From: Helicoverpa zea
Taxonomy: Eukaryota; Arthropoda; Insecta; Lepidoptera; Noctuidae
Direction of reading: 5' to 3'
Length of the DNA: 64,000 nt
Assembly: GCF_022581195.2 (NCBI RefSeq)
Contig: NC_061475.1
Span: 2,232,001-2,296,000, forward strand
A program made the position numbers and the translations under genes. Position 1 is the stretch's first letter, and the number at the start of each line of letters is the position of its first letter. Shown piece after piece: positions 47,647 to 57,570 of the stretch. The notes beneath the pieces are model-generated. The model saw nothing but the letters and a program-made list of their open reading frames with translations, was not told where the DNA came from and made no database searches.

Positions 47647-50600
47647 TCAGTAGAATTCACCGTCGCTGAGTTTCATAGCGTACAGGTACAGGGAACGGAA
47701 TTCACAGTACTGGTTAGTGCACCAGCCATTATGTCCGTCAGTACATCTGCAGGAGTCGCATTCGTCCATATACTTCTCTCCTGGGCTGCATTTGAAGAAT
47801 GGGTTCTTAATTACTGGAAGGAAAGATATCATTATTATAATAGTCCACAAGTTACCTTATTAGGTACAGTTTTCAATAAAAAAAACCCAATGGCCACATC
47901 GTTTTAAACTATAATGAAAAATTAAGCACATGTATGTCAAAATGTGGGAATATTATGCCTAATTTCATCGAAGGCGAAAATAAAAAGTTTCTTTCTTCAT
48001 CTCTGTATGACATGTTCAATATCATTCAATGAAAACGAGGAGGTTTTCGATTCGGATGTTTGTATTTTATTGGTAGGTATTTACGCCTCGCGAAATCGGC
48101 GCGGAAACGGCAATGAAACAATGATAATAAATCAATTTACATAAATAATTCGCTGAAAATCCACTATGAAAATGCAATTCATCCATAGGTCTTCAATTTG
48201 AGCAATTATTGGTAACGAGAAATAACAATGAAATAAAATATTAAAGTTACAAACACCTTTTCAACAATTTTGTTAAATATTTTTCTCTTTATTTAAAAAT
48301 CCACTGGATCGTCGTATTTAATCCTACTTTACTGTCGTTTCGGAGTATTTCAGATAATAAATTGAAATTGAAAGCTTGTTAATTAATGAGGCGTTCAAAA
48401 TGTAAATGAGTATTGTTGAAAAAATATGGTTTGATAATATACTGCGGATTGATCCATTGTTGTTCGATTGTAGATTGAAAGTCGGCTGTCATTGAACATC
48501 CTTGGCAGTCGTGACGGGTAGTCAGAAGCCAGTAAGTCTCACGCCAGTCTAACCAAAGGGGTATTGGGTTGCCCGGGTAACTGGATTGAAGAGGTCAGCT
48601 AGGGCAGTCGCTTCTTGTAAAGCACTGGTGCACACCTGCATCCGGTTAGACTGCTAGCCGACCCCAGCATAGTAGGAAGAGGCTCGGGAGATGAGATTGA
48701 AAGTCATAAATTATATATGAAGCCAATGTCAAAATTCAATCGGCAGTAACACAACAATTAACAGATTCTTTATTGAAATCCACAGATAGCTACTCTTATA
48801 ACATTTGTTATTTTGAACAGACTTCCACAAAAGGAGGTTCCCTACACAGATCACTTTTTGCTTTTGTACATTATATTCATTTCATGTCATTACACAAATA
48901 AATATATTTTCTTTCATTCTTTCTTTCTTTCCTTTCTTAATTTGGGTGTTTATTGTCGACGCCTGATGGAAATATTTGCGCAAGAGTACACAAATGAGTA
49001 TTTGCGTGTTGATATTATATTTAATTGTGAGGACAAATCTTTCCTTTGTATGTTTGCGTGGTAACACCATTGTAAAGAGGATTATTATAAATAATCTGTT
49101 TCGTGAATACAATGGAGATAATATGAGGTTATGGACAGTTTACAAAGGGATGGCTTAAAATCTAAAGACTGGTTGGAAAAGTTGTCTCTTTAGCGCCTTT
49201 TTTAGCGCTGATTCCTATGATAGGACTAAATGTATGTTTTTTAAGCCCGTGTGCCTAATGCTGATAAATGTAATGATGAAACCATAAAACGATCATCATT
49301 TCAGCTATAAGACGACCACTGCTGTAGATAGGCCTCACCCATTGATTTCAAAAGGACCACGGTTGGTCTGTCTCCATCCTATTTAAACGGTCCTAGTTGT
49401 AATTCATTCATCAACATATGAAACTTGTTCAGAGGACCAAATAAGCATAAACATAGTGGTTAAAGTTGATTTCAAGTCAAGCAAGTACCAGTACTTTTCT
49501 AATTTACTGATTTAAAGTGAAGGAAAACATCTTCAGGAATTATAAATGTCTGAAATCACCAGCCCGCATCTAGCGTGGGGATAACACACAATCCTTCTCT
49601 GTGTGAGAGGAGGCCTGTGACCAGCAGTGGGACGATAAAAAGTATGATGATTATGATGATGATGATCTGATCCTTTTGCTCCTACTCGTACTTACCAGTG
49701 CACCTCAAACAAGGCGTGCTCCTCTCGCAAAGCGCAGTGACAGTAGGTTCACAAAACACGCAGGAAGGCATGGCCCAGCCGCTATGGGACTATAAAAAGG
49801 ATGATAATGATAACTTGGTCCTTTTTGGTCCTTACCAGTGCACCTCAAACAAGGCGTGCTCCTCTCGCAAAGCGCAGTGACAGTAGGTTCACAAAACACA
49901 CAGGAAGGCATCGCCCTACAAGCGCCAGTGTCCTGTGCCTCGCATAGAAGACAATTCTTGTTCTCAGGGATGATGGTCAGAGACGTTTCTTCTTCCCAGT
50001 ATTGGTGCGGCGGTTTTGGTTTCACGAATTGGGAGACTACGTATCTGTGTGAAGAAAATATATTAGAAGAAACAACTCATTTGATTTTTATCGGTGTGAC
50101 CAAAAGGTATTTTTGTGGGAATGTGGGATTGTTGGATATCCAATGCATGGACCTGGTATGAAAATAGCTCCAGGAGGAACAATAGTGAGTTTGAGTCAAA
50201 GCACACATAGCGGAAGGGAGTGTCATCTGATTAGTAACCGTCTCAAAAAGGTTTTTTTTCGCACAAGCCTTTTAGCGCCTTTTTTATTTTGTTCAGTAGT
50301 TTATAAATAGGTATTGAATTAATTAATTCTTGTCTTTAAAAACTTAATTACTCCAGCGAGTAACTGTTATTAAGATACTCGTACAATCAATTTTTTTTTC
50401 TACTTGTATTTAAAACCGCTTCTTATATAGTTGCATTTGCATCTAAAGTCAATATATAATTTTGTATCAAATTTTATTCTTTTAAAAAGATAATGACGAA
50501 ATTATAGCCACACCCCTCACAAATTACTCCCTCATCACAGTCATCACCAAAGAGATGCATATCAAAGAGTACAATAGACCACATTGACAGTTTCCGCAAC

Positions 50601-51983
50601 TCACGCTTGACTGCCGGGCCGGTAGATCGGGGGCGACTCCTCACCACCGCCGCCGACTGAGCTCAGGGTCCCGGGCAGTGGGGCCCCTCGAGAGCGGCCC
50701 ACCCGAGGATCTGAATATCAAATTAGGGATATAATTGTTTCTTATAATTAAAATAAATAGCTTAAACTTGTCAAATTTGTGAGAAACAATATTGCCTTCT
50801 TTACAAAACGTGGAGACAAACATGCAAACAGATCACTAAGACATAAAAACCGACTAATGTTACCTACTTCTAATATGAGCCTACATTCCAATAGTCCGTA
50901 TGTAATGTCTATAAAAATATATAATAAGCTACCAGAAGCCCTAAAATTTACTAATAAATTAAAACAAATACTCATAAATAAAACATATTATAATATTAAA
51001 GAATATATTAATGATAAAGATTTAAAATAAATATTGTAATTAAAAATTAAATATATGTACGACATATATAATATTAATGATTAAATCACCTATTACAATA
51101 CACATATTTAAATATATAACGAAAAAAAATATTAAAATAAATGTTTAATATATAAATATATAAACCTACATAGAATATACAAGTACATTTATAAACATTT
51201 TCATAAATAATACTAATAGCATTACAAAATAAATTGAATAAAACAACTACTTATAACTAGTAATAAAAAATCTGTGATACATAATCTAAATAAAATTAGC
51301 GTCCTCCTCTCTTCTACGTTGCCGTGCCCTACAGGGTCCATACTGTACTATATTATTATGTAACACCTTTTAAACATAAATATGGAGTGCAATAAACGTA
51401 TTGAGTATTGAGTACTGAAAAGACTTGGTAATACGCTACCGCATAACTTTCTATTTTTTTTAGCTGTGCTCTACCGGATTTAAACTGTTTCTAGTTTATA
51501 TATCATCTATATAACCTAAGGAACGCTATTACACAATTGAAACGAGAAATAAGATATAATTGAAATTCTTGATTCACATTTTCTGCTCCGATACCAGAAT
51601 TGAATTTTTAGTTTTAAGTTCAATATGACAGATTATTCATTATATTATAGGTACAGGAACACTCTAATTGATCGTTACACGCTAATAACCAACGCTTAAA
51701 ATCTGCTATTTCGTTTTACCTTCACCGTACCCCGTGACGGAAACCAAAAACCCAGCAAAAGTGACTAAATATCGTATCATTGTGTGACAAATCTGATGTC
51801 GCCACCACTTTCTGGTCCTCCGGTCCGTCACGCCTCAAAGGACCATTACGTGTATATAACATCAATACAGGAACACTAATTGATCGTTGAAAACACGCTT
51901 AAAATCTGCTATTTTGTCTTACCTTCACCATACCCCGTGACAGAAACCAAAAACCCAGCAAAAGTGACCAAATATCGTATCAT
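47647..51983 (-). CDS. Secreted pacifastin-type protease inhibitor, four exons
   Basis: Minus-strand exons by hand: exon 1 51983-51923 (or its duplicate 51780-51720), exon 2 50710-50605, exon 3 50044-49836, exon 4 47813-47647. Every junction has GT..AG borders and phases agree (1, 2, 1), giving 180 residues. Exon 1 is a signal peptide (MIRYLVTFAGFLVSVTGYGE). Exon 2 is a Pro/Gly/Ser-rich linker. Exon 3 carries ten cysteines, mostly in CxxC spacing. Exon 4 holds C-x9-C-DS-C-R-C-TDG-x4-C-T-x3-C, which matches the pacifastin light-chain consensus except Asp for the usual Asn. Such domains inhibit serine proteases in arthropod haemolymph. One inhibitor domain is few for the family; the cysteine block of exon 3 is not one I can name. 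The introns hold SINE-A, SINE-B and a LINE fragment. Exon structure is inferred, not proven by transcripts. Confidence 0.82.
47840..48480. other. Intron 3 of the pacifastin-type gene, distal part
   Basis: AT-rich intronic sequence with no repeat or exon that I can recognise. A phase-compatible cassette exon cannot be excluded. Confidence 0.4.
48481..48695 (+). repeat. SINE-A body in intron 3
   Basis: cggctgtcattgaacatcct, ggcagtcgtgacgggtagtc, gggtaactggattgaagagg and gcatccggttagactgctag are near consensus. The copy is antisense to the host gene. Confidence 0.85.
48696..49302. other. Intron 3, middle part
   Basis: AT-rich. A (ttct)n stretch lies at about 48912-48936. Frames on both strands at 48813-49158 have no domain. 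Confidence 0.4.
49303..49400 (+). repeat. LINE-derived fragment
   Basis: agacgaccactgctgtagat, aggcctcacccattgatttc and accacggttggtctg are a common lepidopteran repeat motif (compare GGACGTCCACTGCTGGACATAG-type sequences recalled from the group). Confidence 0.5.
49475..49676 (+). repeat. SINE-B copy beside exon 3
   Basis: ttcaagtcaagcaagtacca, agtgaaggaaaacatcttca, tctgaaatcaccagcccgca, tccttctctgtgtgagagga and cagcagtgggacgataaaaa, ending in (gat)n. It lies a few bases from the duplicated exon 3 end. Confidence 0.85.
49618..49911. repeat. Tandem duplication: SINE-B tail plus 3' half of exon 3
   Basis: 49691-49771 repeats 49831-49911 almost exactly (81 bp, offset 140). The repeated block includes the exon 3 end and its splice donor (gtaagtac in the extra copy, gtaaggac in the native one). 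Just 5' of each on the plus strand is a SINE-B tail (gtgggacgataaaaagtatg; tatgggactataaaaaggat), so the tail was duplicated with the exon end. The extra copy lacks the exon 3 acceptor. Confidence 0.85.
50045..50604. other. Intron 2 of the pacifastin-type gene
   Basis: About 560 bp of AT-rich intron between exons 2 and 3; a plus-strand frame at 50113-50310 is spurious. No repeat is recognised. Confidence 0.45.
50757..51416 (+). pseudogene. Non-LTR retrotransposon 3' fragment in intron 1
   Basis: The plus-strand frame contains RLMLPTSNMSLHSNSPYVMS then IKIYNKLPEALKFTNK and YYNIKEYIND, the usual C-terminal end of CR1/Jockey-like reverse transcriptase ORFs (LP...NS...YNK(I/L)P signature). A long AT-rich 3' UTR follows, ending aataaacgtattgagtattg, the typical LINE terminal repeat. 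It is truncated at its 5' end and lies antisense in intron 1. Confidence 0.8.
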
Positions 51984-52098
51984 TTTGTGACAAATCTGAT
52001 GTTGGCTCCACTTTCTGGTCCTCCGGTCCGTCGCGCCTCAAAGGACCATTACGTGTATGCAATAGTACAGGAACACTCTAATTGATCGTTACACGCCA
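51651..52098. repeat. Tandem duplication of the first exon region (about 210 bp)
   Basis: acaggaacactctaattgat starts at about 51652, recurs (one 2-bp deletion) near 51868 and again at 52067, so two full units plus a third partial one are present. Each full unit carries a leader, an ATG, the 20-codon signal-peptide exon, its donor and the first intron bases. Both encode the same peptide. Confidence 0.9.
51720..51780 (-). CDS. Alternative (duplicate) signal-peptide exon
   Basis: The gene-proximal copy of exon 1. The coding part is 61 nt, identical in protein to the distal copy at 51923-51983 but with silent changes (TTA/TTG, TCC/TCT, TAC/TAT). Its donor is GTAAAA, weaker than GTAAGA in the distal copy. 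Its start context is CACACAATG, versus CACAAAATG distally. Either could be the first exon of the pacifastin-type mRNA; the distal one looks better on both signals. It may therefore be a decaying duplicate or a second promoter-exon. Confidence 0.6.
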
Positions 52099-53207
52099 AT
52101 TATTTCGATTGGCTTAGTAAAGCTGTGATATGGGGTGTTGGCTTTTTTGAGAGAGGGATTTTCATTTTATTTGTGGCTAGGGGTGAACAAGAAAATGTTA
52201 TTGTGATGAATTATATATTAAATGATTGTGTGTTATAATCATGAACTATGGGAACTATGGGAAAAACACTTATATTTACAACTGGGATGAATACAAAATA
52301 TAAATCAGAAAATAATTAATACATAAAACACTAATACAATTATATCTTTTTTTAGCTCTGCATTTCAACAAATCTTTAACGCTAACAATAATCTATACTG
52401 TTTAAAAAAATCTCAAATCTCAAATTTTTCCTCAACACATTTTTTCTTTATCACAGTAAAAGTCAACTTACATTTAACAAACCAACAACACTAAGTTGTC
52501 CCTCTCTCATGCATTACGCCCAAAGTGACAAATATTTGGCGTCTTGTATTTCCAATCGTCCTGTATACGGCAATTCGTAAATGTGATTTGATCAAGCACG
52601 ATAACTGTTACAGTAGCCCTTTGTGATCGTTTAATCTAATGGCACTTTACTAAGACGGTTTGCTATGCAAAATTGGACAAGAAAATAGCCTTCTTACAAT
52701 AGGAGCAAGATTTTATGGAATTAGCAAGATGGATAAAATGAGTTTTGTCTTGTAATTTAACCAATTTATTGTGCCTTCTTAGACACGGGGTAACTTGTCA
52801 TGACAAGATGATCACACATCCACTTTCCGGCCGCGCCAAGCTTTCTTTAATATTAAGATCGATCGACCCCTTCGGCTTCTCTTAGCAGCAAGTTCTTTCT
52901 ATCAATTACAAAAACATAACATTTTAACTCGTTAATTTGACCACGAAAAAAAGATTTAAATCAGTTCTCCTTCGCAACACCCTGTACACAATATTGAATG
53001 TATCTGTCCAATTAAGCGCTGTATACCACTCGTTAACGTTGCAGATTAAATGCATCGGCTTGCAGGTTTAACCGACTGCGTCCAATAAAGAGGGGTCATG
53101 TAGCATGTGTTGTGTCTAGGTTAGGCTGATTTGCCGATCAGGATTTGGGTATTGGCGTTTTAAGGGTTGTGAACTGGAATTTATGAATTTACTATTTATG
53201 TCATAGA
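52099..53207. other. Sequence 5' of the pacifastin-type gene
   Basis: Should hold the promoter if the distal first exon is used, but no TATA box lies at a convincing distance from either ATG. 52825-52880 is GC-richer (ccggccgcgccaagctttct). No other gene is seen. Confidence 0.3.
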
Positions 53208-53335
53208 GATGGCGGGATGACCTGGATGCCTACAACCCTGATTGGTGGGAGGACTCAAAAGATCCAGAGGGGTGGAGGCAAAATGGGGAGGCCTTTGCCC
53301 AGCAGTGGGACAGTACGGGCTAAGAAAAAAAAACT
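53208..53335 (+). pseudogene. LINE ORF C-terminus
   Basis: The frame reads RWRDDLDAYNPDWWEDSKD, then GWRQNGEAFAQQWDSTG and a stop at 53324, followed by an A-rich tail. This is the terminal motif of a lepidopteran LINE ORF. Its DNA (ggaggcctttgcccagcagt) is nearly the same as the SINE-B tail (ggaggcctgtgcccagcagt). Confidence 0.8.
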
Positions 53336-53365
53336 ATTTAAGTATGTCATAGCTGATGTTTAAGA

Positions 53366-53500
53366 CTAGCTAGGTATTTCGAGGTTTCACCTGAGTCCCA
53401 GAGGAGCTTCTTCACATACCCGAATAAAATATAGCCTCCAATTAATAGTGAAAGATTTTATCAAGTCGGGTAATGTTTGGATGTTTTTACCTAAAAGTAA
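53366..53500 (+). repeat. R1 tail, degenerate
   Basis: gtttcacctgagtcccagag and cgaataaaatatagcctcca follow the order of the R1 block. Confidence 0.5.
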
Positions 53501-53741
53501 ATTAAGAGGTGAAAAATATTGCTATAAAGACTATACATACCAATAAGAGTACATATTCCCAAATACATTTTATGATCTTTTTTCCCGTGATTTGGCTTAC
53601 GTTCGATAATTGCTTTTTGCTCTAAAATATGCTATCTGTTATTACTTAACAGCCTACTTAAATCAGCTTTTAGTAAAGTAACCTCGACCGAAAAAAAGTG
53701 ATAACAATATTTTTGTAGCGCACTAATGACTTAATTGACTT
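53501..53741. other. Unassigned sequence
   Basis: AT-rich spacer with no recognised feature. Confidence 0.3.
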
Positions 53742-53865
53742 GAGCAGTAATCACCACGCTTGCGCAATGCGGGTTGGTGATTTCAGACTTTGTAGTCGAA
53801 GTTTCCTTGAGATGTTTCCCTCCACCTTTCAGTGATTGGTGGCCAAGATATACTTAGAAAGAACA
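53742..53865 (-). repeat. SINE-B fragment, minus
   Basis: agtaatcaccacgcttgcgc, aatgcgggttggtgatttca, gatgtttccctccacctttc and agtgattggtggccaagata are SINE-B in reverse, including its linker. Confidence 0.8.
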
Positions 53866-54335
53866 ATAAAGAATACATACTTATATAAATATTACATATT
53901 CTGTGAGTATATGTACTTAGTTAAATATTAAAGTAATATACATTTCACAAAGCTTTAATACCATGAGCTCATCACTAAATTCAGTAGTAACATTATTATC
54001 CAAAAGTAATTACTCATGATTACTCACAATAAACTTCGATATTATGCACAATATTGCCTAAACAATAAACGCAATATTAAGGGCCAATTACACTGGTATC
54101 GCGAAACTTATCGCTCGAGTATAATGAAGCTCATTTTCTGATAATTTGTGACGTCATAAGTGTAAATTTAATATAGTTGATAATGGCGTTATTACACCAT
54201 CGATCATTGTGAGGGAAACGACAGGTGATGGCGTTTTTATTGGGCAGTAAAGTTTGCGTTTTGTATGGATTTACGATTATAAGGAAAGAATATTGTGTCT
54301 AACAAAAACTATTATTTTGTCAGAATAAAGATAAG
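53866..54335. other. Unassigned sequence
   Basis: AT-rich. The words cactggtatcgcgaaac / cattttctgataattt... at 54089-54240 suggest an old inverted-repeat element, but it is not resolved. Confidence 0.3.
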
Positions 54336-55016
54336 ATTTTTGAGGAAATTGTGGGAAACAGCAGCACAGTTCGATTCCAGGTCAGGCAAGTACCAATGCA
54401 ACTTTTTTAAGTTTGTATGTACTTTCTACGTATATCTTAGACACCAATTAATTGCTGATGAAAAGGTAAAGGAAAACATCTCGAGGAAACCTGGACTATG
54501 TAGTCTGAAATCACCAACCTGCATTGAGCAAGCGTGGTGATTAAGAGCCCTGCCTCATTAGGATGCCAATGGCGACGTCGCCGGCTACGTATCCAAGCAG
54601 TTAGTATTGATATGTATGGAACCTAACTCACTTGGTGACGGTTTGGCAACGTCGCCAATTTGGAGGCGTGGCCACAAGCTACAGTTCCCTACGTGGCTTC
54701 TGGCTACCGTGGCAGCTTGGCGACGTGGCCACAGTTGCCACTATAATGTACACAGCAAAGCGCACCTCCCTCACACAGTCGCCAATGTGGTCGCCAGTTA
54801 GCGTGCAATTTCATCAGCGACGACGTAAACAATTGACTGTCGAGACGCCATGGCCACTCGACTTGACGACATTTGGATGCCAGAAGTAGCCAGACCTGTG
54901 CCGCTGGCGACGTCGCCATGGCGTCCTTGTGAGGCAGAGCTCTAACGCTCAATCCTCCTCCTTGTAAGAGGCCTGTGCCCCTCAGTGGGACGATAAAAAG
55001 GCTGTAACAGTAACAG
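54336..55016 (+). repeat. SINE-B with tRNA-like head, split by MITE-5
   Basis: The 5' part (54336-54544) has the head and linker (gttcgattccaggtcaggca, aagtaccaatgcaac, tagacaccaattaattgctg) and the body to gcgtggtgattaa. The 3' part resumes at 54943 with taacgctcaatcctcctcct and ends gggacgataaaaaggctgta. The two parts are one SINE interrupted by the MITE at 54545-54942. The head and linker are the same as in SINE-A. Confidence 0.85.
54545..54942. mobile_element. MITE-5, PIF/Harbinger-like, TAA target duplication
   Basis: Left end gagccctgcctcattaggat, right end (reverse complement) gagctctgcctcacaaggac; TIRs extend about 37 bp through ggcgacgtcgcc. TAA precedes (54542-54544) and follows (54943-54945) and occurs once in the uninterrupted SINE, so the duplication is proven by comparison. 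The 3-bp TWA duplication is the PIF/Harbinger hallmark. The 398-bp interior is GC-rich in gtcgcc and gtggccac words, which produces meaningless open frames. Confidence 0.9.
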
Positions 55017-55124
55017 CCGTACGGGTCGATCGATCCTACATAAGATTAAGCAATGATTGGTGTGGCTAGACTGAAGATAGTTAACCATCAATGTCATCCG
55101 TGTTTCAAACGCGTTTAGGTCCTA
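55017..55124. other. Spacer
   Basis: Short unassigned sequence between SINE fragments. Confidence 0.3.
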
Positions 55125-55184
55125 GCCGTCATTTGAGCATTTAGCTGCCGTTCGGGTATTCAGAAGCCAAAGTATCTTACAGTT
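55125..55184 (+). repeat. SINE-A fragment
   Basis: ctagccgtcatttgagcatt and gccgttcgggtattcagaag are the centre of SINE-A. Confidence 0.55.
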
Positions 55185-55598
55185 ACCTAATAGTTTAACG
55201 ACTACTTAATGAAAAATGAATTTGACACAAATCAATCGAACCGTCCCTTCATTAAAGGGATTACGAATTCAATACAATCATAAATAAATAAAATATACAA
55301 AAACAAACATGAAACCCTAACTTCAGGTGTTCAAACAAACTAACAAAATGATCATAACTATCATACACGCGGTAAATCCCATGACTCGAGTGGGCACGTG
55401 TCGCAACTCGATAATATTCGCCATAAATATCGATAACATTGTATCGAGTCGATAGCGATTCGATTACCTGTGTCGTGTTGCTCGTTAGTCAATTGACTTG
55501 CTATTGGTTGGCTGTTTATCTTTTATATCTTTCGTTTTTGTTTTCATCAGCCTTTGTAAGTATATCGTTGACTTCTGATCAATATATGATACTGTAGC
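55185..55598. other. Unassigned sequence with a DRE-like cluster
   Basis: 55395-55470 contains an E-box (cacgtg, 55395-55400), a DRE-type palindrome tatcgata (55428-55435) and several further tcgat/tcgag words. It looks promoter-like, but no exon follows on either strand. Confidence 0.35.
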
Positions 55599-55771
55599 CA
55601 TCATATGCTTAGCCTTTTCCCAACTATGTTAGCGTCGGTTTCCAGTTTATCATTGCTTTGCATGAAGCGACTTACTCCTCTTCCTAGTACTTGGACCACC
55701 CGATATCCTTCGTAGGACTGTTTTCCAGATTTTCGGTGGAGCCCAAAAACTTTCATGCTTTCCGAAACACG
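55599..55771 (-). repeat. SINE-A copy, minus, degenerate
   Basis: tcatatgcttagccttttcc, caactatgttagcgtcggtt, tccagtttat, gcatgaagcgacttactcct and atgctttccgaaacacg are SINE-A in reverse. Confidence 0.65.
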
Positions 55772-56783
55772 TAGAAATTCACCATGATAATAATTATAAT
55801 TTTATTATCAAATAATATTCTTTATCATTAAGTCATTAGTCATCTTTCACAGATCACTCCATTTTGGTATAGTTCAGTCTATTCTATGCTTGATTAGTTA
55901 TAATCCAATAAATTATAATCTAATAAAGCCATTTGAAATATTATATTGTTCATGATTAAAGGTTAAAATATTTATAAATTAATTGAGTCCTTGTTTCAAA
56001 CTCACTAACGCATAAAATGCATCAATTATAATCCCTTTAACAAAATCACCAATCACTATTGGCATTCAAATAAATTAACTATTAACAATACAGAGCACTA
56101 TAATAAGAATTAATTACTATACAAAAGCCACCCTTTTCCCACGCCGAAACTATTGGCATAACATCATCATTAATCCTCGTTCACATTGCCCGGGTAATTT
56201 GCGAATTGTCCGGTACAAAGTGCCCGGTCAGCTGTGCACGCACATATTTGCACACATTAACTGCAATTCAGTGAATATTAACTTTCGTGAGAAGTCATTG
56301 TGAACAATATATTGGTCCTGAGGTAGAAAGTCCTGAGGTATTCTTGATGATTTTATTTATAAATGTGGTTCTAAAAATAAATGGGTATTTTAGACTTCGT
56401 TTATGCTGGGATGGAAATAGCAACAAAACAGTGTGAATAAAAGTAATTGTATGAATTGAAAACTTTATTTTGGGACATGTTTCCCTTTTTCATTTCATTT
56501 CATTTCATTTCATTTGAAGACATAGTTACTTTGGGAAAAAATTGAATTTGCAATGTAGGCCCTTTTAGGTAAACCTTTCAATAAATTTTAATCATTATCA
56601 TAGCCCACTGAACTCTGTTTACCTACTAAGTTTGAAGAATGTGCGAAATGTTTGGATGTTGGTCTACTTTCCTTCTATTAATGAGTCGTATATAATTTGA
56701 AAGGTCTTTTTAAGCGCAACATTCGTACAAAAATACTACTTACCGATTTCAAGTACTTTGGATGTCTAATCTATAAACTTCCT
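55772..56783. other. Unassigned AT-rich sequence
   Basis: Includes a (catttcattt) microsatellite at 56489-56514. A patch at 56185-56260 (cacattgcccgggtaatttg, gtgcccggtcagctgtgcac) is GC-richer. No gene is seen. Confidence 0.35.
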
Positions 56784-57570
56784 TATGTACTCCCCTTCTG
56801 TACTACCTTCTCTACTCCCTTTATGTATTTCCCTTATACACTGTACTATGTACTCCCATTATGTACTCCCCTTGTATACTCCCATTATGTACTTACCTTA
56901 AGTACTCCCCTGACGTACTTCCTTATGTACTCCCCTTATAAACTCCCATTATGTACTCCCCTTGTATACTCCCATTATGCGCTTACCTTATGTACTCCCC
57001 TTATATACTCCCATTATGTACTCCCCTTGTATACTCCCCTTAAGTACTTCCTTATGTACTCCCCTTATGTACTCCCATTATGTACTCCCCTTGTATACTC
57101 CCCTTAAGTACTTCCTTATGTACTCCCCTTATGTACTTCCTTATGTACTCCCCTTATATACTCCTATTATGTACTTACATTATGTACTCCCCTTATATAC
57201 TCCCATTATGTACTTACATTATGTACTCCCCTTATATACTCCCATTATGTACTCCCATTATGTATTTACCTTATATACTCCCATTATGTACTCCCCTTAT
57301 ATACTCCCATTATGTACTCCCCTTGTATACTCCCCTTAAGTACTTCCTTATGTACTCCCCTTATGTACTTCCTTATGTACTCCCCTTATATACTCCCAGT
57401 ATATACTTACCTTATGTTCTCCCCTTATATACTCCCATTATGTACTTACATTATGTACTCCCATTATGTATTTACCTTATATACTCCCATTATGTACTCC
57501 CCTTATATACTCCCATTATGTACTCCCCTTATATACTCCCATTATGTACTTACATTATGTACTCCCCTTA
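56784..57570. repeat. 13-bp minisatellite, first block
   Basis: Tandem variants of tactcccMttatR, mostly 13 bp (tactccccttatg, tactcccattatg, tacttaccttatg) with some 12-bp units (tacttccttatg). It continues at 57970-58186 beyond an inserted MITE. Three 39-bp-periodic frames are open at once (repeats such as YSPYILPLCTP), which explains the long ORFs. No evidence of a gene. Confidence 0.95.

Noticed and set aside
49705..50025. Single-exon 106-codon cysteine-rich protein
   Set aside because: Only the first part is coding; the frame passes the exon 3 donor at 49836 and continues into intron and duplicated DNA.
54607..54952. Three overlapping frames of 64-85 codons
   Set aside because: They lie wholly or mostly inside MITE-5, whose GC-rich interior lacks stop codons by composition.
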